Below are positions 1-10,579 of a stretch of 64,000 nucleotides of DNA, one piece after another; position 1 is the first letter of the stretch, and each line of letters starts with the position of its first letter. The notes beneath the pieces were generated by a model that was not told where the DNA came from, made no database searches, and saw only the letters and a list, made by a program, of their open reading frames with translations. The DNA lies in contig NC_052472.1 in assembly GCF_009730915.1 (NCBI RefSeq), forward strand, positions 18,320,382 to 18,384,381. Direction: 5' to 3'. This DNA comes from Dioscorea cayenensis subsp. rotundata (Eukaryota; Streptophyta; Magnoliopsida; Dioscoreales; Dioscoreaceae). Made by a program: the position numbers and the translations under genes.

Positions 1-530
1 CAAATATATCATGCAAAATCTCATCCTTGAGACGCATTAAATCCATACAAGCATCACCTGGCCAAAGATCCTAAGAAATACGTCGAGTGCCATACGTCAA
101 GCAGTAAACAAAACTCTTCAAACCACAAATCGAAATGGAACCCTTAAACCTTTCACAAGCTACACTGACGTTGATGAAATCACAATAAGACAAATTTTAG
201 AGTTTCGTGAAGAGAAAATAATCTAGGAGCCAACCAGATATAATCATTAATACGCGCACAAAGCTTCCTAGGATCCTACACTTGAAAAGCGAGCCTAACA
301 AATCCCTCGAAAAGTAGATCCACTCAGTCCTCGCTTTTCTACGGCACCACCATGAAGGAACGGACATGATAGTTAGGCTGTCACGACAATAGACGATCAT
401 CGATGAGGGAGATAGAAGTTAGGTCGCGAAACTGGTAAACGTAAGGATAAGAACAAGGGTTTTAAAATCTCATAAATCAATGGCTCCGATCGACAGATGT
501 ATCGACGGGCTAGGATCTCATTTAAGGTGG
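1..530 (-). mobile_element. Fragment of LTR-type repeat, inverted relative of the repeat at 41.2-44.2 kb
   Basis: The reverse complement of this stretch aligns with roughly 41530-42080. Both contain the ordered blocks TTCTTAGGA, GTGATGCTTGTATGGATT, CTCAAGGATGAGATTTTGCA and TGATATATTTG, and both share AGATCCTAGCC and GAGCCATTGATTTAT further out. No protein domain is visible. The copy runs off the left edge. I infer an LTR-retrotransposon origin because the 41-kb relative ends in an LTR-like GGGGCGTGACA, but no integrase or reverse transcriptase is present to confirm the class. Confidence 0.5.
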
Positions 531-2200
531 GCTCGTTAGCAAAGAAAGTGCTATAAACTTCATATTTCACTCGATCTAAAAATATTTTAACTTTTCGCTT
601 AATATCTACGTTAGTCCTTGACCTAGGAACCCGACCCTTTGTTGTTTACTTACTATGACGTCAACTCTTTTGGGCTCTTTATTTATTATTTAATTTTAGA
701 AATATTAGTCGCAAAGTCTACGACGCTAAATTTCAAGCCATTTTAGTTTGTATCGACTTGGCTTTATTTATGATATTAAAAATTATCATAAAACTAAAAG
801 TCAAAATCAAGGGTTGTAAGGGACTTAGGTGCTGCTGTCAAGAAAAGATAGTAAAAGGCGAATCTAAACCTTATCATAGCCACTTGGAATAATATTTCAA
901 AAGAAATGCAAAGTCAAAACATCGTAGACTAAAAAGGCTAAAAATTGTAACATATAGATTAAAAGTATCGATTCCAAATTTTAGAGTGACTAACGTAGTG
1001 ATTAAACTTTTAATTTTATATATAGGCACACTGTCCCATCACAAATGGCTCACAAGTTTCACATGGGAATATATGTGTACTTACTTTTGTTTAAGTTTAT
1101 GGGAACAATATTTTAAATCTCTATATATATATATATTTAAATAAATATATATATTTTATTATTTCCATTCTTTTGATTTATCAACGTCCATTACGTACCA
1201 TTTCAGCTCTTTAAACCCACTCTTCACTCGCCTTAACACAAATTGAGAGAGCTTTTTGTAAACTAGCATTGCACACGAGACAGACTTGTCCATGGGCCCG
1301 GCTCTAGAACCGGTTCGTGAGCAGCTTTTTATCTATAATTATCACTAAAATTCAAGTCTTTGTCCAGTGTCTCATCCGCCCGCTTGAACGGACCTAATTC
1401 CTGCCAAAACCCGCTCATTTAATACAATAATCCCCACCCAAATCCACGCCTCAAGCCCGTCCACAGGTTTTTCATCAACATATATATGTTATATACTTAA
1501 TAATAATATTAATATCTGAATATCACCAAATATTATTCTATAAAACACTTAAAAATTCACCATACCAATGCAAAACATTTGTACAATTACAACAAATTAA
1601 AATTCAAAACCATTATAATCAATGACAATCAATAATAATATATATATTATAAAAAGTATATACAAAACTCAATTAATAAATAATCAATGTAAATTCAAAC
1701 CATTATATATATATATAAGATATACAAAACTAATTAATAAATATATTTTATAATCGTAACTTAATTTTTAACAACGAAAACCAAACCCACCCATTTTAAA
1801 ATAAAACTATTTCATTCCTCCGACCCAATACCTACCTTATATTAATTGTTCAAACCCCCATTTTCGGAAAGATCTCGATTTGACCTAGAACGATCCTTAT
1901 AAGACCATACGTGACAAACCCAAATTGAAGTGTGAGTCGTGTGACTACCTAATCAATGGAGTTTGTCTCAAAAAGACAAATTATATTTGTGATTTGTGGT
2001 GGAGTGATAGTTTTATTCTGTTATGGCCAGGTGAGCCACACTGTGGACATGAGAGACAAACTCATTTTTCAAGTTTGTTGAGGACAGGTCTCCAAGCATA
2101 TTGATATTGTCAAAAAAGAAAAAATTAATTAAAAAGAGTAATTTAATAAGAATTAGAATATGGAAACTTCCCAAGAATACTCTTGCCATTTGCTCTTGTT
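531..2200. other. AT-rich intergenic DNA upstream of RLP-A
   Basis: No gene is visible. About 1030-1800 is strongly AT-rich with several short TA runs. From about 1920 to 2288 the sequence aligns with the DNA upstream of RLP-B (about 20300-20680). It shares GATAGTTTT, CTGTTATGGCCA, GTGGACATGAGAGACA and CTCCAAGC, so this part is a duplicated RLP promoter region. Confidence 0.6.
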
Positions 2201-2209
2201 TAATCTGCT

Positions 2210-2216
2210 TATATAA
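2210..2216 (+). promoter_or_regulatory. Putative TATA box of RLP-A
   Basis: TATATAA lies 73 bp before the ATG at 2289, which fits a transcription start near 2240 and a leader of about 50 nt. It also argues against the in-frame ATG at 2220, which would lie between the TATA box and the transcription start. The RLP-B counterpart near 20601 reads TTATATGA, a weakened version. Confidence 0.45.
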
Positions 2217-2288
2217 TCCATGCATTCTGCTCTATCCCATTCATACACTTCTCCACAGACATTTGTGAGAGCTTCTCTCTTTGATCTC

Positions 2289-5200
2289 ATGGCTTATCTC
2301 ACATTGTTAGTTTCGTTTGTTATCCTTGTTGTCTCAGCATTCCCTCCTTGTTATGTCCATGGATTAAGCTGCATGGAAACTGAAAGGATAGCCCTTCTCA
2401 GCATCAAAGCAGGCATTAATCATAGCGACGACCAAAGCTTGTTCTCTTCTTGGACTGGCCATGACTGTTGCAAATGGCAAGGCGTGAGCTGCAATCATGA
2501 ATCCCGGCATGTCATCAAGCTGATCTCCAGACAGCACCCATCTAATGATATCTCTGATTATTATGACTTGCCACCAAGTAAGTTGAACTCTTCTCTCATT
2601 CAGCTTCATCATTTAAAGCACTTGGATTTGAGCATGAACAACTTCGATGACTCCCCCATCCCAGACTTCATTGGCTCTTTTTCCAACCTTGAATACCTTA
2701 ATCTCTCCAATGCCGGATTCAGTGGTGCCATTCCTCATACCTTTGGAAACCTATCATTCTTGCGTTATCTTGATCTTAGCTCAAATTATAATCTACAACC
2801 CAATGACCTCCACTGGCTCTCTGGAATGACTTCTTTGCATCATCTTGATTTGAGTGGAGGAACCTTTCCAACGTGCATGGTTGGCTTCATGAGCATTAAC
2901 AGTGTGCTCCCCTCTCTACGTGTGTTGAAACTTTCTAATGCTAAACTTCAAAGGTGGTGGCATTTATGCTACTACTGATCTGCCTCTCATTATCTCAACT
3001 TCACATCTCTTCGTGTGCTTGATCTTTCTCCAATTCTGACCTGAACATCACTCTGTTTTCAATGGTTTGTTCAATCTCACTAACCTTATTCATCTTGATC
3101 TCTTTGGTTGTGCTCTGTATGGCAAGTTACCAGTCACAGTAGGTAACTTGAGTCGCTTGAGAGTCTTGAGCTTGTCCTTTAACTTTTTTTATGGAGTGAT
3201 TCCAGAGTCCTTTGGAAATCTCGGTAGCTTGGAGAAACTTGATTTGTCATGGAATAAATTCATTGGAGGCATTCCAGAATCTCTTAGCAATCTTACAAAT
3301 TTAGAGTACTTTGATTTGTCTCATAATAAGATTGGAAAGTTGCCAAAGAGCATTGGGAGGATGCAGAAGTTGGTGTACTTTGATTTGGCTTATAATAACA
3401 TTGGAAAGCTGCCAAACAGCATAGGGAGGCTGCAGAATTTGGAGATTTTTGATGTATCCAGAAACCAGGTTCAGGGATTGATGCCTGCAAGCATTAGGGA
3501 TCTAAGAAACATGCAATACTTGGATTTGTCACAGAATATGATCAGTGGACCAATTCCTGAATCCTTTGGCAATCTCACACTTTTGCAGTATCTATATTTG
3601 TCTGAAAATGCAATAAGTGGAATGTTACCAGAGAGTTTTGGAAATCTTAGCCAATTGTTGTGGTTGACAATGCAGGCCAATGGCATCAATGGAACATTGC
3701 CAAAAGGCATGGGGAAATTATGCAAGTTACAGACCTTGGATTTAACTGGCAATATGATCAGTGGAGGCACAGATGATTTTGTTGATGGACTGTCTAAATG
3801 CAGGGAGAACAAGTATGGTTCTGCTTCAGAAAGTAGTGTGGGTCTAAAACATTGCGTATGGGAAACAACATGCTGAATGGAACAATTCCAGAGAACATAG
3901 GCAAATTATCTAAACTGTTTGAACTGAATCTCTCTTCAAATTCTTTGATGGGTGTCTTAACTGAATCTCATTTTGCTAATCTTGTAAACTTGAAATATTT
4001 GGACTTATCCTACAACTCTTTGCAATTGAATGTAAGTGAGAATTGGAAGCCTCCTTTTGAATGCTTGCACATCAGAATGTGTTCTATCAAGGTAGGTTCA
4101 GTGTTTCCCACTTGGCTAAAAACTCAGACATATTTGAGTGACCTTTGCTTATCAGATGCTGGAATTTCAGGCAACATCCCTGCATGGTTTGGATATCTAA
4201 GTCCCTCTTATAGCTATTTTCTCAATCTATCAAATAACAATTTGGAGGGGAGGCTACCAACTTCTTTGAAAAATTACACTTTCTACAGCATAGATTTGAG
4301 TTCAAACAGATTTGAAGGCCCATTACCTGAGCTTGATCCCTCCCCTTTGCTTGTTATCTATCTCAACAACAACTCATTCTCTGGGTCTATTCCTTCATAC
4401 TTTACTAATGCTACTTATATTCAAGTTCTCTCTGTATCTGACAATCATATCAGTGGCAATATTCCGTCGTTCTTCTGTAACCTTACTAGCTTGGAATTGC
4501 TTGATATATCTAATAATGATATGTCTGGAAGACTTCCCAATTGCTGGAATCCAACATCAGCATTGGAAATTATTAATTTATCTGACAATAATTTCATTGG
4601 TAAAATTCCTGCTGGCCCTGTGTCCTTGACCAATCTCCGATCCTTACATTTGAGAAACAATAGCTGGCCAAAAAGTTGGTCACTCTTGACATTGGTGACA
4701 ACAAACTCTCAGGTAGCATACCATCATGGATTGGAGAAAGCCTTTCATCTTTAATAGTGCTTCGCTTAAGATCAAATTTATTCCAGGGCATCATTCCAGA
4801 GCAATTATCAAAACTCTCCTCTCTTCAGATCCTTGACCTTGCACACAACAACCTATCAGGTTGCATTCCTCATTCTTTTGGAGATTTCAAAGCCATGGTA
4901 GTCACAAACCACACTCAATGGTGGTCTTTGTTCTCTATTTTGAGTGTTGCCGAGCCTTTATTTCCCCCTGGCAGCGATGGTGGTCATAATAGCTTTGCGT
5001 ACTCAGAATCTCTCTTAATAAGTGCAAAGGGTCTTCAAATGGAATACTCTAAGGTTCTATCATTAGTCACAAGCATAGACCTATCAAACAATAAGCTTTC
5101 CTGTGAGTTGCCTGAAGAATTGACCAAACTGCATGGACTGCATTTCTTGAATCTTGCTTACAACCATTTCGATGGAAAGATATCAGAAAACATCAGTGAA

Positions 5201-5665
5201 ATGAAACAGCTGGAATCCCTTGATCTATCATGGAACAATTTAATTGGTACCATCCCTTCAAGCATATCTACTTTGAACTTCTTGGCCCATTTGAACCTTT
5301 CCCACAACAATTTGTCAGGAAAAATTCCATCAGGCAGCCAACTTCAGACTTTCGATTCATCAGCCTATAACTGGAATCATAATCTTTGTGGATCACCTCT
5401 TCAGGATTGTGCTAATGAGACACATTATTCCCAAGGTGCAAACGAGGAAGAAGGAAAAGGAGAATGGTTAGAGATGTTATGGCTTTACGTAGGCCTTGCA
5501 ATGGGATTCATTACTGGCTTTTGGGTAATCATTGGCACCATTATTATCAAGCAAACCATAAGGATTGCTTATTTCAGATCCATTGACAAAGCATATGATT
5601 TTCTATATGTGAAGATGGTTATGTACTCCCGGAGATTCAAATCAACTTTCTCAAAGAGGAACTAA
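2289..5665 (+). pseudogene. RLP-A: LRR receptor-like protein (EIX2/Cf-like), frameshifted
   Basis: The architecture is a plant cell-surface receptor-like protein with no kinase. From the ATG at 2289 there is a hydrophobic signal peptide ending near CYVHG, an LRR N-cap with a Cys pair (CCKWQGVSC), then many 24-residue LRRs (LxxLxLSxNxxxGxIP). After the repeats come a non-LRR island (about 4900-5060), four more LRRs, a C-cap (NLCGSPLQDC), an acidic stretch (NEEEGKGEW), a transmembrane helix with GxxxG (GLAMGFITG) and a short basic tail ending FSKRN. In known RLPs the GxxxG helix contacts the adaptor kinase SOBIR1. The frame changes near 2951 (one extra A relative to RLP-B), again before 3067, near 3845, and near 4663-4676, where about 40 bp present in RLP-D are missing. 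The last segment, from about 4676 to the stop, is open. It is either a pseudogene or a gene damaged by assembly errors; the roughly 40-bp loss favours a pseudogene. Such genes are normally intronless, and no GT-AG pair explains the breaks. Confidence 0.85.
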
Positions 5666-5989
5666 GGTTAGGCATGAGCTTTTATTCTTTTATTATTGAG
5701 ATGCATTTAGTGTGGTATGAGCAAATTTCATGATGTCAAGTAATATCAAATTAATATGATAGAACTTTTGTCTTTATTAGTATAGGCAATTGCACAAACA
5801 TAACAAAACCATTTTGGGAGACCATAAGATTATATTCCAAGCTTTACAAAATGATTTGCTACTTGTGCTAGATAATTTCCACAAGAATGATGCAATGGTT
5901 AGGTTGTGCTTAGTTTAAGAGGAAAGAAGGGACAAGATTTTGACCAATATGTTTCCTCATTTGCTTATCTGTCTCAATTTTTTAATTCC

Positions 5990-6385
5990 CTCAAACACAA
6001 GAAAGCATTAGTTCTAATTCCCTTCAATTCAAATACAAGTAAATGAAATGCTATCACCCTAATGTAAGATTTATAAAGAGAAGTTCTATCATTTCTTCTG
6101 AAAATATATTTCTAGTGAGATTTGTATATTATGTTAAAAGTTTTGTATGGTTCAAATAATTTTTACTTGATTGCTTATTAGGCTGTCAAGTTTATGAATT
6201 TGTTGTTCTCAATTTTCAGGACGGTCACAAATAACAAGTCGGGTGATCTAACTAGTTTGTATCGATAAAGCAATGTTAGTCTATTATGTTGCCTTTGTTA
6301 CGAGTCCTTGTTTATTTTGTATTTGAATTGTAAGTTTGTAATTTGAGTTATTATTGGATATGAAATTGTAAAGTGCTTAACATCA
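5990..6385. repeat. Direct duplication, copy 1, in the 3' flank of RLP-A
   Basis: This block matches 7910-8340 with moderate divergence. Shared landmarks in order are GAAAGCATTAGT, CTAATGTAAGATT, TCTTCTGAAAATATATTTC, TATGAATTTGTTG, GTCTATTATGTTGC and TTTGAGTTATTATT. No coding potential is seen. Confidence 0.65.
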
Positions 6386-7909
6386 TTGTGTGTTATTGGA
6401 ACATATAACATTTTGTTGAGTTATTTAAGAATATTAAAATCATTAATTGATATTTGAGAATTAGTTCTCTTTGATTGATATTATACCATGAGTGTGTGTC
6501 TTTAGAGTGCTTGCATTGGGACATGGTTCACAGTCTAGGGGCATGTCATCAATTGTGACATACCACCCTGTTGTTGGTGGTGTTCATAATTGATGTACCT
6601 GAAAAACATGAAAACTTTGCAAACTTGTTAGTCTTACATGCATGGAACTGAAAATTATGAGCTATTATGGATAGATCTATTGAATATGTCGGATTTAATT
6701 GAGCATTTTGAGATATTACATTATACACTTTTGAAAAGAAAAAGTCAATTTGCATAAATTAATTATCGTTGTCGATACAGTTTAAAACTATTCTAATAAT
6801 TGTTATTGAGATATCTAGAGGGGAGTGCTGTACCAATTTGATTAGACCTTGAACTTTGATGAGGTAGTTTAAAACAAATATACATTGTTGTTGCCTCACC
6901 CTCGAGCCCATTGCTTAGTTCCGGGGTGAAAGTGACATGACAAGGAATTATCTTGCAGTGAAAAGAATGAGAATGATGGGAACTAGGAAATGCCCTTTTG
7001 TTGCTTTTTTTTTTAAATATTTAAAAGCAAGATTATCACAATTCTTATAGGTACCATTTCAGCATAGTAAAACAGGATACCAAATGTCTTAACATATACC
7101 ACAATTTCATGAACATGCTTTGGAGAAAATGAATCACTAAAACTGAAAACAAAATATGGACTAAGGAATAAGCTATTAGGGTGTACACTATGCATTTGCA
7201 TTTATTGTAATTATTTCGATGGGATGAATAAGAAACAAAGGATTGTACTCATCCATGACCAGAGGGGGCATGTAACAGAGGATTGTTGTCTCATAAACAT
7301 CTCTGCACAAAATGAATTCTCAAACAAAAAAAATAGAATATTAACATGGATCAGTATTACTGACTGTGTTTATCATTGACGATGAAATCTAAATGTGTGG
7401 AAAATGCCAACTTTCTTCTATGTAATTTACCCAAATTCAACTTGATCTGCATTGATGAGCTGTTTTCATATCCAAGAGTCAACACTGAATGGAAACTTTC
7501 AGCAAATGTCGTGAATTTAGGTATAAAAATGTTGCAAATGAATTAATCTTAAGAGAACTTTTACTAATCTCCATGGACAGCATCAATAGCTTCGTTTCAA
7601 GCTTTAAACGGGTTGTTTTGTGTTAACTACCAACCAATAATTGTAAAATTAAGGCATTAACAACCATTAACTTAGTATAGATCTTTAGATCAAGCCCACA
7701 ATTTATTTGCATAAATAATTCATTAACTTAGTATAGATTTTTAAGTCAAGTCCATCATTTGTTTGCATAAATAATTATTTCAGGAGAAATTTGTATATAC
7801 TTTTAAAGAAGTGGTTTGTTATACAATACTTCCAGAAATAGTGTGTGATTCCACGTCCCTATAAACTATCAACGTTTGATGTTTAACATTTAACACATAT
7901 TTTAATTCA
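6386..7909. other. Non-coding DNA between the duplicated blocks
   Basis: No gene is visible. From about 7250 to 7860 the sequence resembles the 3' flank of RLP-C (about 31990-32560). Shared strings include GAGGATTGTTG, CTCA.GAACATCT, GAGCTGTTTTCATAT, TTGTTTTGTGTTAAC and TTTGTTTGCATAAATAATT. The RLP duplication unit therefore extends more than 2 kb past the stop codon. Confidence 0.55.
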
Positions 7910-8340
7910 ACCAAACCCGAGAAAGCATTAGTCCTAATTTCCTTCAATCCATTCATAGGCTAATGAAATATATCATTCCCTAATGTAAGATTCAGAAAGA
8001 ATTGGTCAAATAAATTTTAACCAATATATTCATGCTATCATCTCTTCTGAAAATATATTTCAAGGAAGATTATTTGCTCATATATTATATTAAATTTTTG
8101 GATGGTTCTAATAATTTTTATTTGACTTTTTATTGAGTTGTCCAGATTATGAATTTGTTGATCTCAATTTTAAGGTCAAAAGTAGTGAAGTCGGGTGGTC
8201 TAACTAGTTTATATCAACAAAGTGATGTTAGTCTATTATGTTGCTTTCGTTATGAGTCTTTGTTTATTTTGTTTTTGAATTATGAGTTTGCAATTTGAGT
8301 TATTATTTGATTTGAAATTGAAAAGTGCAGAACACCAATA
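7910..8340. repeat. Direct duplication, copy 2
   Basis: This is the partner of 5990-6385, in the same orientation and about 1.9 kb downstream. It is slightly longer because of small insertions near 8010-8040. Confidence 0.65.
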
Positions 8341-8344
8341 TGTG

Positions 8345-8630
8345 CTATTTGATGACAATTATACATTTTTAGCTTAATTATCTCCTACAATCTGCTAACT
8401 GATAATTGTTTGTCTTTGCATTTTTCTTATGTGCTGATGATATCAATCTCTCTGCTTTATAGTTGATATTTATGGAAGGCTTGGCAACTATCAAGCATTG
8501 ATTTGTTTGATCTTTAATAGGCTGATCGAATTGCGTCTGATGGGCACATGATTATATTTAATGAAGTATACCTTGCACCTCTTTTTCAGGGACCCCTTGA
8601 ATGGTTATTTGATAAGTGGGTTTCTATGAT
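8345..8630. repeat. Segment shared with 34148-34410 downstream of RLP-C
   Basis: The block shares CATTTTTAG, AATCTGC, ATCTCTGCTTT, GATATTTATG, ATACCTTGC, CCTCTTTTT and GGGTTTCTATGAT in the same order with 34148-34410. I see no open frame conserved between the two copies, so I treat it as duplicated flank rather than an exon. Confidence 0.55.
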
Positions 8631-10579
8631 GTTGTTATTATTATTAGTAGTAGTAGTTAACATTTCAAATTTTCTTGTTCTTAAACTGCAGTACTTTTTT
8701 CATGATCAAACAGTTTACTAGATATAGCTTTAGACTTTATTTCATTGTTATCTTTCGTTGAGGGGTTGCCAAAGATAACATTGTAGTTCATTCACTTTTT
8801 CTTAATATCAGAAGAAATATTTGGAGCACCAACAGTTCCTGTTGTAGTCACAGGTGATTTTTTTCTTTTCACTTGTAGAAACTCTAATTAATTTCATGTG
8901 TTTAATATTGCAGTTATAAGAAGTTTGACTTAAACATTTTTTGGGTACACTTCATAATTCATACTTGAGTTGCGAATATGTGACTTACCAATCATGCTCA
9001 TGTGTTTTCCTTGAATGTTATTCTTGTTACTCTAAACCTGATGCAGTTTCGATCTTGACACACTGCTCTCTCTGAACCTTGACCTCCGCTCTGAGACTTC
9101 GATCTGAACCTTCGCTCGCTCCCCCTTGCCATGGCAAGTGGGGACCGACACCATGTCTCCACAACTCTCCCCCCGCAGCAGAAATCATGGGCACAGATTT
9201 TAATTTGTCGTTGCTGAGATTGGGTGTGTTCATGCACATAATTGGCCTTTGTGGCATTGATGACTTTTGTTGTTCCATTGAAACCTGTCCAAAGTTACTT
9301 CCAATATCCTGATATCTTAATATTCTTGTTAGATTTATGGTTTTAATCTTGTTCTGGTGAATAAGTTAATAATTGTCTTTTTGATGTTTGTAAAAATTTT
9401 TCCGTAGCGTCAGCCCTATTTTTATTAGTTGAATAGTTAGTTGTGGAGTCTATTGAAGTTTGTGATTGGGCTGATAGCATGCTCTTGCTGTTAATTGGCT
9501 TTTATAGTATTGCTTTTAATTTTTTGTTAGCGTTTATGTTACTTCCCATTATCAGAAATGCTAATATTCTGTATTTCAAGCTTTTCATATTATTTTTGTT
9601 TTAATAGGATAGTGTTTATTCTAGGATGCTTTTAATATATATTAGTCAGCACCATTATTATATATTATGCCATCCATTAAAGTCTGTAGCTTATAATCTG
9701 GAAACTTAAACTTCTGATTTCTTGTTTATATTCTTTTCTCGCTATTGTATTTGTTGGTCCCATGCTCATGCAATTAATTGGCCTTTACTACATTGATGGA
9801 TTTTGTGATTTCATAAAAACCTGTCTTAAATTATGTTCCGATATCCTGAAATGTTAATATTCTATATTTGAAGTTTTTCATATCTTATTTTGTTTTAGGG
9901 TCTAGGACACTGATTTTAGTGTCAGTGAGTGCTGTTATTCTGTCTTGCTCCATCCATTAAAGTTTATATGTCATAAAATGGAAACTTAGAATTTTGATTT
10001 CTTATTTATATTCTTACCTCACGAATGTATTAGTTGGCTCCTATACAATTCAAAATTGTTCTTACACTTTGTTTTTTTGTGATAAATTGTTCTTACACTT
10101 TGTTCCGCACTGATTTTGAATATTTTTGGTTCGTTTCCCTCTTTATCTTTCTGCACATGATTTATACGGTCATGTACTTGAGATTTTACAGATTATTGCC
10201 TAAATTGCGTGACACTTCATAATGAATTTCTGATTCCTATATATTTACTTCCCTTTGTGTTACCTAGATTTGATTTGTGAACTTTTTGGATTCTATTTTT
10301 GATGCCCTTTGTTGCTTTTAGACCTGTTTTCAATATACAATTATCTGTGGTGTCCCTAAATTGTCTGTTTATATGTATCAAAATGCATATCTTGTGCTTG
10401 TATATATGGCGGGTTGCTTATTTTGGAGCTTAGCAGGATTACGGCATGAGAAGCATGTTAACTTATTATATATAATAATAATGATAATAATAATAATAAT
10501 TATTATAATTATTATCATCATCATTTGAAAGTTTATTGTTTTAAAGTATCCAACAAGTTTAACTTTCTGATGATTTCAG
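8631..10579. other. Non-coding DNA, possibly intronic to the helicase pseudogene
   Basis: No exon is recognised. A diverged internal repeat is visible. Sequence around 9229-9330 (TTAATTGGCCTTT-like, then AACCTGTC and GATATCCTGA) recurs around 9763-9870, and a partial copy starts near 9477. A short GC-richer patch at 9050-9190 stands out from its surroundings; it contains small ORFs on both strands with no family resemblance. The N-terminal exons expected for a DHH1-type helicase were not found here. Confidence 0.4.

Noticed and set aside
2220-2288. Upstream in-frame ATG for RLP-A
   Set aside because: It is 4 bp after the TATA box, before the likely transcription start; the ATG at 2289 gives a proper signal peptide.
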